Positions 43,052-54,329 are shown, counted from the stretch's first letter. The stretch: 64,000 nt of DNA from Prionace glauca (GCA_037974335.1 CM075760.1:32245109-32309108); one strand, 5' to 3'. The notes: a model not told the origin generated them from the letters alone. Numbers and translations: made by a program.

Positions 43052-45961
43052 TCAGCTCCACCTTCCCGCCCTCTCCCCATAACCCTTAATCCCTTCTCTT
43101 ATCAAAAACCCATCAACCCGTTTCTTAAAAATATTTAGCGAGGCAGCCTCCACCACTTCAACGGGCAGAGAATTCCAGAGATTCACCACCCTTTGAGTGA
43201 AGAAGTTCCTCCTCAACTCTGTTCTAAACCGCCCCCCCTTTATCTTGAGGCTGTGCCCCCTAGTCCTACTGTCTTTTTTGAGCGGGAACAGTCTCTCCAC
43301 CTCTATCCTATCCATCCCATTCATCATCTTATACGTCTCAATGAGATCTCCCCTCATTCTTCTAAACTCTAACGAGTACAAGCCTAGTTTATTCAGCCTC
43401 TCCTCATAGCTCAATCCCCTCAACTCCGGTATCAGCCGAGTAAACCTCCTCTGCACTCCCTCCAGGGCCAAAACATCCTTGCGCAGGTGCGGCGCCCAAA
43501 ACTGCACACAGTACTCCAGCTGCGGCCTCACCAATGCCCTATACAGCTGCAGCAAGACCTCCCTACTTTTATATTCAATCCCCTTCGCTATGAAGGCCAG
43601 CATCCCATTCGCCTTCCTGACCACCTGCTGCACCTGCAAGCTGGGTTTTTGCGACTCATGCACAAGGACCCCGAGGTCCCTCTGCACCGTCGCCTGCTGC
43701 AGTTTTTCGCCCCGTAAGTAATAGTCCTTCCTACCATTCCTCCTACCAAAGTGGACCACCTCACACTTGCCAACATTGAATTCCATTTGCCATTTCCTGG
43801 CCCATTCGCCCAGCCTATCTAGATCCTTCTGCAGACTCTCCACACCCTCCGCACAATTTGCCTTTCCCCCAATCTTGGTGTCATCAGCAAATTTCGACAC
43901 CCTGCACTCGGTTCCCTCCTCCAGATCATCTATATAAATGGTAAATAGCTGAGGCCCCAGCACCGACCCCTGGGGCACCCCACTAGTCACCAACCGCCAA
44001 TCCGAATAGCATCCATTGACCCCCACTCTCTGCCTCCTATTTGACAACCAATCCTCTATCCACGCTAACACCCTACCCCCAACTCCATGTCCCCTGACCT
44101 TCTGCAATAACCTCTTGTGAGGTACCTTGTCAAACGCCTTCTGAAAATCCAGAAAGACCACATCCACCGGCTCTCCTCCATCCACTGCCCTAGACACATC
44201 CTCATAGAACTCCAGTAAATTTGTCAGACACGACTTCCCTTTAATGAAACCGTGTTGCGTCCGCCCTATCAAGCAATTCCCCTCAAGATGCCTCGCTATT
44301 TCCTCCTTAATGACGGTTTCTAACATTTTACCTACCACAGACGTTAAACTAACCGGCCTATAATTCCCCGCCTTTTGCCTGGCACCCTTCTTAAACAACG
44401 GCGTAACATTAGCCGTTTTCCAATCTTCCGGCACTTCCCCGGAATCCAGCGACGTCTGGAAAATAACCACCAAGGCATCCACTATCACCTCCGCCATTTC
44501 TTTCAGAACCCTCGGATGCATTCCATCCGGTCCTGGGGACTTGTCCACAATCAGCCCCTCCAGTCTGTTGAGCACCACCTCTCTAGTAACAGTAATGTCA
44601 TTAAGACCCTCCATTCCTACCACCTTTCCATCGCTAACACCCGGCAAATTATTCACGTCCTCCTCCGTGAAGACAGAAACAAAGAAGTTATTCAAGACCT
44701 TAGCCATATCCCTATCCCCTACCACTAGCTCCCCTTTCTCATCCTCTAAAGGACCAACGTTTATCCTAGCCAGCCTCTTCCTTTTTATATATTTATAAAA
44801 ACTCTTGCTATCCTTTTTTATATTAAGTGCTAGCCCAGCCTCATAGCTTCTCCTACCCTCCTTTATCAATTTCTTTGTCAATCTTTGTTGACATTTAAAC
44901 CTTTCCCAATCCTCTTCTCGCCCACTGCTCTTAGCTACTCTAAACTTCTCCGCTTTTAATTTAACACTTTCCTTCACCTCCTTCGTTATCCACGGCTTAT
45001 TACCTCTCCTCCTACTGTCCTTTTTAACCATCGGAATAAATTTCTGCTGAGCACCAAGAAAGATCTCCTTAAAGATCCTCCACTGCTCCTCAGCAGACCT
45101 ACCTTCCAACGCGTTCCCCCAGTCCACATTCGCCAATTCTTCTCTCATCCTACCATACTCCCCTCTATTCAAACAAAGGACGCGTGTCTGGGAACCCACT
45201 TTCTCCTCCTCCATCTGCACCAGAAACTCCACCATACAATGATCACTCTCTCCAAGAGGATCCTTCACCGCAAGGTCCCTAATTCTACCCGCCTCATTAC
45301 ATAGCACCAGATCCAAGATAGCTCGCTCCCTCGTCGGCTCCAACACACACTGTTCAAGGAAATTATCCCGGCAGCATTCCAAGAACTCCTCCTCGAGCCC
45401 ACCGTGTCCAACATGGGTCGACCAATCAATATGCAGATTGAAATCTCCCATAACTACTGCCGTCCCATTCCTGCACGCTGCACTTATTTGCGCGTTAACA
45501 GCCCGCCCCACCTCCAGATCATTATTCGGGGGCCTATAGACGACACCCACTAGCGTCTTCCTCCCTTTTCTGTTCCTAATCTCCACCCACAACGATTCCA
45601 CTTTCTGCTCCTTGGCTCCGATATCATCCCTTGCTACCACCTTGATACTATCCTTAATCAGCAGAGCTACTCCACCCCCTCTTTCCTCCTGCCTATCCTT
45701 CCTGAACACTTGATAACCCTGTACATTCATCTCCCAGTCCCTGTCACCTTGCAGCCACGTCTCTGTAATGGCCACCAGATCATATCCATTTGTGTCGATC
45801 TGCGCCATCAGCTCATCCATTTTATTCCGAATGCTTCGTGCATTCAGATAAAGCGCTTTCATCCCAGCCTTCACCTGGACCCTACTTGCCGTAACGCCAC
45901 CAATTGGGACATCCTTTGCCTCTTCCCTTACCTGTACCCTATCCTTAACTTTAGACCTCAT
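43052..45961 (-). CDS. CR1 ORF2: endonuclease-reverse transcriptase
   Basis: 969 residues, open throughout. Residues 30-250 are an apurinic-like endonuclease: LYLNARS (Asn40), ITETWL (Glu67), VMGDFNLH (Asp173, Asn175) and SDH (239-241). Residues 470-760 are the RT: KSPGPDGMHP, NYRPVSLTSV, HGFIKGKSCLTNL, VVFLDFQKAFDKVPH (first catalytic Asp about 605), VPQGSVLGPQLF and KFADDTKIGG with the catalytic FADD at 691-694. The C-terminal part (VQFWAPHLRKD, LEGVQRRFTRLIP, WNSLPVEVVEA) is CR1-typical. The protein nicks target DNA and copies the element RNA in place. Length fits CR1 ORF2. The ATG is the first after ORF1; reinitiation is likely. Confidence 0.93.
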   Translation of the reverse strand: MRSKVKDRVQVREEAKDVPIGGVTASRVQVKAGMKALYLNARSIRNKMDELMAQIDTNGYDLVAITETWLQGDRDWEMNVQGYQVFRKDRQEERGGGVALLIKDSIKVVARDDIGAKEQKVESLWVEIRNRKGRKTLVGVVYRPPNNDLEVGRAVNAQISAACRNGTAVVMGDFNLHIDWSTHVGHGGLEEEFLECCRDNFLEQCVLEPTRERAILDLVLCNEAGRIRDLAVKDPLGESDHCMVEFLVQMEEEKVGSQTRVLCLNRGEYGRMREELANVDWGNALEGRSAEEQWRIFKEIFLGAQQKFIPMVKKDSRRRGNKPWITKEVKESVKLKAEKFRVAKSSGREEDWERFKCQQRLTKKLIKEGRRSYEAGLALNIKKDSKSFYKYIKRKRLARINVGPLEDEKGELVVGDRDMAKVLNNFFVSVFTEEDVNNLPGVSDGKVVGMEGLNDITVTREVVLNRLEGLIVDKSPGPDGMHPRVLKEMAEVIVDALVVIFQTSLDSGEVPEDWKTANVTPLFKKGARQKAGNYRPVSLTSVVGKMLETVIKEEIARHLEGNCLIGRTQHGFIKGKSCLTNLLEFYEDVSRAVDGGEPVDVVFLDFQKAFDKVPHKRLLQKVRGHGVGGRVLAWIEDWLSNRRQRVGVNGCYSDWRLVTSGVPQGSVLGPQLFTIYIDDLEEGTECRVSKFADDTKIGGKANCAEGVESLQKDLDRLGEWARKWQMEFNVGKCEVVHFGRRNGRKDYYLRGEKLQQATVQRDLGVLVHESQKPSLQVQQVVRKANGMLAFIAKGIEYKSREVLLQLYRALVRPQLEYCVQFWAPHLRKDVLALEGVQRRFTRLIPELRGLSYEERLNKLGLYSLEFRRMRGDLIETYKMMNGMDRIEVERLFPLKKDSRTRGHSLKIKGGRFRTELRRNFFTQRVVNLWNSLPVEVVEAASLNIFKKRVDGFLIREGIKGYGERAGRWS

Positions 45962-45995
45962 AGCGTCACCTACCCTCGCACCCTCCCCCCCCTAA

Positions 45996-46895
45996 TTAGT
46001 TTAAAGCCTTGTCTACAGTCCTCTTTACTCGATTCGCCAGCACTCTGGTCCCAGCATGATTCAGACCAACCCCATCCTGCCCGAACAGGTCCCACCTACC
46101 CCAATACTGGTGCCAATGCCCCATAAATTCGAACCCATTCCTCCCACACCAATCCCTGAGCCACCCATTTACTTCCTTTATCCTATCAACCCTACACCCG
46201 TCTGCCCTCGGTTCAGGCAGTAGCCCAGAGATAACCACCTTGTCGGTTCTATTTTTTAATTCCATTCCCAGCTTCTCATACTCCCTTCCCAGATCCTCAG
46301 TCCGCATTTTGCCTACGTCGCCGGCACCCACATGTACTACAACGACTGGGTTCTCACCCTCCCACTCCAGATTCCTCTGCAGCCCAGATGTGACATCCTG
46401 TACCCGAGCACCAGGCAGACAACACACCCTTCTGTGCACTTTGTCATTGTGACAAAGGACAGTGTCAATACCCTTCACCCCACTATCCCCAATCACTACT
46501 ACGTTCCTTTTCCCCTTCTCTTTGCCTATGTCCTGCTGCATCACTGTACCGTGTGCAGTTTGCTCACCAACCTCTCTTGCCTCGTCCTCTTCCAGACTGG
46601 AAGCAAGAACCTCAAACCTGTTATGCAGGTTAAGAGGCTGAGGCCTCCTCTCCTCACCTCCCTTCCTCCTCCCAGCAGCCCCCTTTTGTCCCTGACCCTT
46701 AGATTTAGCCAGTCTAGGGGCACCCTCTCTCCCCCTGATGAGCCTCAGTGTCTGTAGCTCAGAGGCCAGCTCATCCACCTTGAGCTGGAGCTCCTCCAGC
46801 AACCTGCACTTACTGCAGACATGGTCACTGGGAAGGACCCTGGGGTCCACCAGTTCCCACATCATACAGAAACCACACATCACATGTCCCTCCAT
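45996..46895 (-). CDS. CR1 ORF1: zinc-finger and esterase protein
   Basis: 299 residues. The N terminus has four Cys (7, 10, 27, 30) in a CxxC-x16-CxxC array, probably zinc-binding, then a Leu-rich helix (LLEELQLKVDELASELQTL, about 32-50) likely to self-associate, and a basic linker (KSKGQGQKGAAGRRKGG). The second half is an SGNH-type esterase: VVVIGDSGVKG (nucleophile Ser near 138), VVVHVGAGDVGK (the GAND/GTND block, here with Asp), and DGVGLNHAGTRVLANRV (catalytic Asp/His block). Esterase-bearing ORF1 is known for CR1-like elements. It probably binds the element RNA; the role of the esterase is unsettled. Confidence 0.85.
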   Translation of the reverse strand: MEGHVMCGFCMMWELVDPRVLPSDHVCSKCRLLEELQLKVDELASELQTLRLIRGREGAPRLAKSKGQGQKGAAGRRKGGEERRPQPLNLHNRFEVLASSLEEDEAREVGEQTAHGTVMQQDIGKEKGKRNVVVIGDSGVKGIDTVLCHNDKVHRRVCCLPGARVQDVTSGLQRNLEWEGENPVVVVHVGAGDVGKMRTEDLGREYEKLGMELKNRTDKVVISGLLPEPRADGCRVDRIKEVNGWLRDWCGRNGFEFMGHWHQYWGRWDLFGQDGVGLNHAGTRVLANRVKRTVDKALN

Positions 46896-47085
46896 TATTC
46901 ACTGTAATTTTTTATGTGAAAAAAATTTTTTCCTTGTTTCTTGCCTGTCCTTTTTTCCCTCAAGCCCTTTTTGATATTAAGCCCTATTAGCTCACTCTGC
47001 TTCCCTCTCACTCCACTGCCCGCTCAGACGCTGCCCGCTTTCTACACCAGGCCTCCTTTTAAACCTAGCGCTGATTAGAAGCAGG

Positions 47086-47357
47086 CTCGTCCACAACTCG
47101 GTTCTAAACTAGCAGTAAAGACAATAAAATAAATGCTTTAAACAGTTCTACAAAGAACAAAGTGCTTTAAACTTATTTTAAACAGGTTTTTAACAGGTAA
47201 ATTCTTAGCTCTCTCTCTCTCTGCTCAGTAAACAGTGAAAGGCTTCACCGTGTGGCCCTGATAATTAATTTAAATTAAAGGAGCTTCGTCCACAACTCGT
47301 TCTAAACTAGCAGTAAAGACAATAAAATAAATGCTTTAAACAGTTCTACAAAGAACA
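47086..47357 (-). repeat. Duplicated 70-bp block in CR1 5' UTR
   Basis: 47088-47159 and 47287-47357 are nearly identical (cgtccacaactcg, ttctaaactagcagtaaaga and on), 199 bases apart. It looks like a tandem promoter-type monomer at the 5' end of the full-length CR1. Confidence 0.85.
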
Positions 47358-48203
47358 GTGCAGCCCTTTAAATTATTTGCTTGGAAGGAATACCATTTAA
47401 AAACCTTTCTTTATTATGGGAATCAAGCATTTATTGTATAACTGGATAAGTCCCATTTAATCCTTACATATTCACGTTAATCTGTCCCACGCAGTATTTG
47501 GCAGCAGTCCAACCTGCTGCCAACTGCCCGAAGATATTTACAGGAAACATCTGACGGTGTTTGTTCAGTAAGTCAAAGATCTGTTTCCTCAGTACTGAAC
47601 AGTTGGCTGCAAGCCAACTTCAAACTCTTAGCATTGTCAATAGAGCCTATTTATAAACAAATCTGCCCAGCAACAACTGGCGGCAATCTTAATTATTATT
47701 TTTTAAAGCTGTGAACCGATATGAATGCTTCCCATTTCATTGGAAAAGAAAGCTACCCAGATTCTCTGGCACCTTGTTAGTAACAATGATGATCTCTCCA
47801 ACCCAACAAAACACCGTGATGGATGGATAGAAATAAATACAGGCAGATTGTGAGAGTTGATTCAGAGTGGTGATATATCTTATACTGCATAAATATGTAG
47901 GCTGGTGTTTTATTTCACTTTATTCTTCCATGGGACGTGGGGGTCCCTGGAAAGAACAACATTTGTTTCCTGTGCTTAATTCCTTTTCAGCTGAGTGGTG
48001 TGTTAGGGCATCTCAGAAGGCATTGCCCAGTTATATATATGGCGGTCCCTGCTGAGACCAAGTAGGGATGGCACATGTCCTTCATTGGGGAATCAGAGGG
48101 TTATCTCGTCGCTATCAGTATGAATCAAAATTTATTGATTGAATTCAAATTCCACCTGCTGCCATGGTCGGATTTAATCTCAATTTAATTTAATTTAATT
48201 TAA

Positions 48204-48778
48204 TTCCAGAGATTCACCACCCTTTGAGTACAGAAGTTGCTCCTCAACTCCATTCTAAACTGCCGCCCCCCCCCCTCCCCCCCATTATCTTGAGGCTGTG
48301 CCCTCTTGTCCTGCTGTCCTTTCTGAGGGGGAAGAATCTCTCTACCTCTACCCTATCCATTCCCTTCATTATCTTATGCGTCTCTATAAGATCCCCCCTC
48401 ATCCTTCTAAATTCCAACGAGTACAGACCCAGTCTATTCAGCCTCTCTTCAAAGTTCAACCCCCTCATCTCCGGTATCAGCCTAGTGAACCTCCTCTGCA
48501 TTCCCTCCAAGGCCAAAATATCCTTCCACAAGTGCAGCGACCAAAACTGCACACAGTACTCCAGCTGCGGCCTCACCAGTACCCTGTATAGTTGCAGCAA
48601 GACTTCCCTGCTTTTATATTCTATCTCCATCGCTATAAAGGCCAGCATCCCATTCGCCTTCCTGATCACCTGCTGCAGACTGGGTTTTTGCGACTCATGC
48701 ACAAGGACCCCCAGGTCCCTCTGCACCATAGCATGCTGCAGCTTTTCGCCCTAGAAATAGTAATCCCTCCCACTATTA
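48204..48778 (-). repeat. CR1 internal fragment (older)
   Basis: The minus strand encodes QRDLGVLVHESQKPSLQQV, LYRVLVRPQLEYCVQFWS and RRFTRLIPEMRGLNFEERLN, close to ORF2 of the intact copy but with more differences. Its left edge abuts a (ttta)n run and it lacks the 3' tail. Confidence 0.75.
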
Positions 48779-48864
48779 TTTATTTTTGAGAATTTATTTG
48801 TTTTTATTTATTTAGTTTTGTGAATTTTTACTATTTATTTTTGTGAATGGAGAATTATTGGTAA

Positions 48865-49580
48865 TATTGGCGTCAGGCGATGACCATCTCCAAAAAGGAG
48901 GAATCTGACCGTTGCCCCTTGTCACTCAATGATGTTGCAGCACTGAATCAACAACTAACAACATCTTCGAGGTTACCATTGGCTAATCGCTATGTTAGCT
49001 GGGTATATACATGCTCCAGCTGGAATATCAACTCAGCCTGCTGTGAGTAACCCACCCCCTAACTCCCCAAACCTGTGCACCACCTGCACGACACATATTA
49101 GGGGACAAAAATGGTTCTCTCCACTTACTTGAACAGGTACAGTTCAAACAACATTCAAAAATCTTCATCCCATTCATGCCAAAGCAGCCGGCTTGACAGG
49201 TATAGCATTTGCAAATGCTCACTCTCTTCACCACACAGAGAATCATTATGTACCATCTACAAGTTTCACTTCCGAACCTTACCAAGGCTCCGTAGGCAGC
49301 CACACGGTGGGTTGCTATTTGCAAGGACAGGGGTAACAGTTACCAGGAAATATCACCTATAAATTCCTCTCCAAGTCAGTCATATACCTGATATGGAAAT
49401 ATATCATTCTTCCATCACTGTCGCAGGACCGAGATCCTAGAACTCCCTCTGTAACAGGACCGTATGGGTATCTACACCACAGGGTCTGCAGCAATTCAAG
49501 AAGGTAGCTTACCACCAGTTTAGTAAAGGCAATGAGGAATAGGCAACAAATACGGACTAGGCCAGCAACGTCCATATCCC
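48865..49580 (+). repeat. LINE 3' region (second LINE type)
   Basis: It spans 'caggcgatgaccatctccaa' through RT C-terminal blocks to 'ctagaactccctctgtaaca', 'ggtctgcagcaattcaagaa' and 'aggaataggcaacaaata'. It is a longer copy of the 26160 and 36040 family. Confidence 0.7.
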
Positions 49581-50212
49581 TTAAATTAAAACATCAACAT
49601 ATCGATATTTATGAATGGATGATAACTAATGAGCGCAATTGGGTATCTTTGTAAATGGATGGCAATTGGTGAAAATAAATATCAACTTTCTGAACATTTA
49701 CCACCTCTTTCTCTGCCAGAAGATAGGTTCCGTTCCACAGGAGATTCATGATTCAGAAACATCACACTATCCAAAGACAAGGAAGACAGAAGAGACGGTA
49801 ACATCTGTAGGTGTATCTCAATCTCATTACGGGACAGGCCTTTGATAGAATGACAATTTTGTTACTCATCTGCTTGAAGACCGGGATTAACCTGAAGCAC
49901 AGTGTTTTGTTTATGTTGGGAAATATACATATCATACTCATACATGGATGAATCTCAGTGAGACATTCGACACTAACATCAGGTCAGAGACTACAACATT
50001 TGGGCGAACTAAGCTCTCCATCAAAAAATTCTCGGTCTCATTTATGACACAGAAAAGGACAATTCACAACACAACTGAAAGCCTCATGGACAACACTTCG
50101 GGTTGAATCAATCTCTCAAAAATTGACCTCCTCAGTCATCAACAAATGTGAAATATGAAGAAAAGACACCAAGCTAAAATGAATAGAACAAAGATCAAAG
50201 AACAACACAGCT
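49581..50212. other. Non-coding; edge of duplication copy B
   Basis: 49640-49700 aligns with 36344-36400. Beyond it nothing recognised. Confidence 0.4.
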
Positions 50213-50470
50213 GAGGAAACAGGCCCTTCGGCCCAACGAGCCCGCGCCACCATTTTAACAATGTGTTTTTCCTCCTCCACCCTTGACCCGTGTCTATGCT
50301 TATGGTACCCCCATTGGAAACCAGATTAAGGGGAGAATAATTTAGGGACAATTTGTTACACCAGTCAGCCTAATAACACTTCTTTGGGGTGTGGGAGGAA
50401 ACCGGGACACCCGGAGAAAACCCACGCAACCACAGGGAGAATGTACAGTTTCCCACAGACACTGGCCCAA
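50213..50470 (-). repeat. SINE family A
   Basis: The plus strand reads 'caggcccttcggcccaacga', 'gtgtgggaggaaaccgggac', 'acccggagaaaacccacgca': the reverse of the family body. The tRNA-like head is missing. Confidence 0.75.
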
Positions 50471-50734
50471 ATCCATGTATCTGGACAACTAACGGTGATA
50501 GTCACTGAGCTGTTGTGGTGCCCATCTGCTGGTCCATTTTGAAGCAGACACAAACGACGCAAAGTACTAGGCCACTCTTGAAACATCCAAGAGCAGCCCA
50601 CGCATGACCCACAGTATGCATGCCCCTCGTTAGACAACAAGGTGGACCGACGCACATGCAGAGTAAAAGAGAAAAATATCAACACATGTAGCATTAGATT
50701 TACAGGAACGTCCTGAGGCTCTGATCCTTATTTA

Positions 50735-52780
50735 AAACAGTCTCCTATAACCCTCCATCCTTATTTTGCTCATGTGTCAATCTAAGTAAACCTTAAACAA
50801 GTCCAGCGTGCCTGCCTCCACCAACTTACTTGGCAGTGCATTCCATACCCCCACGACTCGCTGTGTGAAAAACCTCCCTCTAGCATCCAAATTATACTTC
50901 TCCCCCCTCACCTTAAGCCTGTGGCCCCTCGTGATATTTGTCTCCAATCAAGGAAAAAGCCTGCCACTGTTTACTCTATCTATACCCTTCATTATTTTAT
51001 GCACCTCTATTAAATCCACCCTCAATCTCTGTCTTTCTAAGGAAAACAGCACCAGTTTACTCAATCTTTCCTCATAACCCAGTCCTTCCATACCAGGCAG
51101 CATCCTGGTAAACCTCCTCTGCACTCTCTCCAGGGTCTCCACGTCCTTCCGGTAGTAATGTGACCAGAACTGGACGCAGTGCTCCAAATGCGGTCCAACC
51201 AACTGTAGCATTAGACGCCAGCTCTTATACTCTATACCCCTTCCTATAAAGGCTAGCATATCTTAAACTTTCTTCGCAACCTTCTCCACCTGTGTTGCCA
51301 CCTTCAGAGACTTGTGAACTTGCACTCCCAGCTTCCTCTGCATTTCTATACTCTTAATAGGTCTACCCTTTATCATACAACTCATATCATACATTATTCC
51401 TTCCAAAATGCGTCACCTCGCATTTATCAGGCTTAAATTCCACCTGCCATTTAACTGCCCAATATACCAGCCTATCTATATCCTGCTGTATTGCTAGACA
51501 CTGCTCCTCACTGGCCGTCAATCCTGCCATCTTTGTGTCATCTGCAAACTTGCTGATCACACCACGTATGCCCTCTTCCAAATTTTTCATATATATTATG
51601 AATAGAAGAGGTCTCAGTACTGAGCCCTGCAGCACACCACTAGTCATGATGAGAATATTATCAAATAAATCGGTTGGACTAAAACCTGGTGTTGTCAGAC
51701 TTTTTACTGTGCACACCACTAGTGACAGACCTCCAGCGAGAAAAGGACCCTTCCACTGTTACTCTCTGTTTCCTGTTAACTATCCAGTTTTCAATCCATC
51801 TAGATACTTGTGCCTGTATCCCTTTTCAACCTTTGTGCTTTAACCTGTTCAACCAACCCACCATGAGCGACTTTGTCAAACGCCTTACTGAAATCCATAT
51901 AGACGACATCAACGGTTCGTCCTTCATCAACGGTTTTTGTCACCTCCTCAAAAAATTCCACGAGATTCGTAAGGCAAGACATCCCCTTAACAAAGCCATG
52001 CTGCGTATCCCTCATCACATCGCAACGCTCCAAATGCTTATACATCCTACCCCTTAGACTTTTTTCCAACAACTTTCCTACCACTGACGTCACACTCACT
52101 GGCCTATAATTACCAGGGTTATCCCTACTGCCCTTTTTAAACAGCAGTACCACATTATCTACCCTCGAACCCTCTGGGACCTCACCTGTGTCCAAAGAAG
52201 AGACAAAGATTTGCGTCAGCGGCCCAACAATTTCATCTCTCACCTCCCTAAGCAGCCTGGGATAAATGCCATCAGGCCCCGGAGCTTTATCAGTCCTTAT
52301 GCTGCCTAAAAACCCGAGCACTTCCTCCCTTGTAATGGATATTTCTTTCAACTGGTCTACAGCTCCCTCCAAGACAGTAGAAGACACCAAGCCCCTCTCC
52401 TTCGTGAATACCGACGCAAAGTATTCATTTAGGATCTCCCCCATTCCCTCAGACTCTATGCACAGTTCCCCTCCTCTGTCCCGAAGAGGACCGATTTTCC
52501 CTCTAACCACCGTTTTGTTCGAATGTAAGAGTAAAATGCCTTTGGATTTTCCTTAATCCTATCCGCCAAAGTCATTTCATGCCCCCCTTTCGCCCTTCTA
52601 ACTCCCCGTTCGAGCTCCCTCATACTCTCTCTGTATTCCTCCAGTGCTCTCTCCGTTCCCAGTTGCTTAGACCTAACATACGCCTCTCTCCTCTTCCTGA
52701 CCAAGTCCTCAATATCCCCTGTAATCCACAGCTCTCCAATCCTACCTTTTCCATCCTTCCTCTTTACCCGCACATGTCTT
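50735..52780 (-). repeat. Old CR1-like LINE, 5' truncated
   Basis: Minus-strand pieces: KAPGPDGIYPRLLREV, NYRPVSVTSVVGKLLEKSL, QHGFVKGMSCLTNLVEFFEE, VVYMDFSKAFDKVAHGGLVE (52510-51800), then SGVLQGSVLRPLLFIIYM and KFADDTKMAG (51719-51387), then LERVQRRFTRMLPGMEGLGY (51259-50948). It is a different, more diverged subfamily than the intact copy. A small end of the fold-back element interrupts it at about 51660-51715. Confidence 0.8.
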
Positions 52781-53878
52781 TAAGAACATAAGAACATAAG
52801 AAATAGGAGCAGGACTAGGCCATCTAGCCCTTCGAGCCTGCCCCGCCATTCAATAAGATCATGGCTGATCTGTCGTGGCTCAGTTCCACATTCTCGCCCT
52901 CTCCCCATAACCCTTAATCCCCTCTCTTATCAAAAACCCATCAACCCGCGTCTTAAAAATATTTAGCGAGGCAGCCTCCACCACTTCAACAGGCAGAGAA
53001 TTCCAGAGATTCACCACCCTCTGAGTGAAGAAGTTCCTCCTCAACTCCGTTCTAAACCGCCCCCCCCCCCCTTTATCTTGAGGCTGTGCCCCCTCGTCCT
53101 ATTATCCTTTCTGAGCGGGAAGAGTCTCTCCACCTCTATCCTATCCATCCCATTCATCATCTTATAAGTCTCAATGAGATCTCCCCTCATTCTTCTAAAC
53201 TCTAACGAGTACAAGCCTAGTTTATTCAGCCTCTCCTCATAGCTCAACCCCCTCAACTCCGGTATCAGCCTAGTAAACCTCCTCTGCACTCCCTCCAAGG
53301 CCAAAATATCCTTCCATAAGTACGGAGCCCAAAACTGCACAGTATTCCAGCCTCACCAATGCTCTATACAGCCGCAGCAAGACCTCCCTACTTTTATATT
53401 CAATCCCCCTCGCTATGAAGGCCAGCATCCCATTCGCCTTCCTGACCACCTGCTGCACCTGCAAGCTGGGTTTTTGCGACTCATGCACAAGGACCCCAAG
53501 TTCCCTCTGCACCGTCGCCTGCTGCAGTTTTTCACCACGGAAGTGATAATCCTTCCTACCATTATTCCTACCAAAGTGGACCACCTCGCACTTGCCAACA
53601 TTAAATTCCATTTGCCATTTCCTGGCCCATTCGCCCAGCCTATCTAGATCCTTCTGCAGACTCTCCACACCCTCCGCGCAATTTGCCTTTCCTCCAATCT
53701 TGGTGTCATCAGCAAATTTCGACACCATACACTCGGTTCCCTCCTCCAGATCATCTATATAAATGGTAAATAGCTGAGGCCCCAGCACCGACCCCTGAGG
53801 CACTCCACTAGTCACCATTCGCCAATCCGAATAGCATCCATTGACTCCCACTCTCTGCCTCCTATTTAACAACCAACC
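52781..53878 (-). mobile_element. Young CR1 copy, 5' truncated
   Basis: It has the same 3' tail repeats (taagaacataagaacataag) and ORF2 C-terminal third as the intact CR1, with NRRQRVGVNGCYSDWRMVTS and KFADDTKIGGKANCAEG. A few lesions split the frame near 53330. It inserted into the 5' side of the old CR1 that ends at 52780. Confidence 0.85.
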
Positions 53879-54329
53879 AACTTTCCTGCAACCTTTTCAG
53901 TTTTCCCTTGAAAGCCTCCCACTTGCCGACCGTGGACATGTGTTTACTGTGATTCTAACTTTTCTATTGGAAATGGAAGGATGCCGGTGTTGTTGATGTG
54001 TAAACTATATGACATTTATCAGACAACACACAAAGACGCACACACATATATTCTGTCGTTCTCATTCTTTCCCCACAAATTGTTTCCCTTTCACACTCAC
54101 ACACACATTTTCTTTCAACTTAAAACTACATCTTGGCTTCCTGGGAGTCTTCAGAGACCCAACTAAATTTCAAATGGAATGACGAACATTTTCCCCAGCG
54201 CCATGTTTGCTGAGCTGGACATTAAAGGTCCCGTGGTCTCCAACAGCTCCCTGGGCAACATCCCTCCTTTTAACCAAAATCAACAAAAATACATTCCCAT
54301 GGATTGAGCCATTTTCATCTGATGCTGCC
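53879..54329. other. Non-coding, possible old CR1 remainder
   Basis: 53885-53955 may continue the old CR1 interrupted at 52780. The rest is unassigned, with a short cacacacaca-type stretch near 54030. Confidence 0.35.

Larger units (their letters stand above)
42938..47390 (-). mobile_element. Full-length CR1-type LINE, both ORFs open
   Basis: A 4.45-kb non-LTR retrotransposon reading leftward: a 5' UTR with a duplicated block, ORF1 (46895-45996), a 34-base gap, ORF2 (45961-43052), a short 3' UTR and a 3' tail of 8-base ttatgttc repeats (42938-42975), the CR1-type end. The flanks read atactattt and ataccattt, a possible imperfect target duplication. It interrupts copy B at the point equal to about 33715-33780 in copy A. 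Open frames and near-identical truncated copies nearby mark it as young. Confidence 0.9.
40963..48185. repeat. Duplication copy B of the VH 5' flank
   Basis: 40963-41050 matches the leader-VH intron and 5' side of it (32243-32325); 41150-41340 matches 32780-33000; 42296-42937 matches 33110-33715; 47391-48185 matches 33780-34545. Order and orientation are kept. Inserted between are the palindrome, a SINE and a 4.45-kb CR1. The segment equivalent to the leader exon and promoter (about 32330-32760) is absent. Confidence 0.75.

Noticed and set aside
43052-46895. Host gene with endonuclease/RT or esterase function
   Set aside because: The layout (ORF1 esterase, ORF2 EN-RT, repeat-tailed 3' end) and truncated sister copies show a CR1 retrotransposon.
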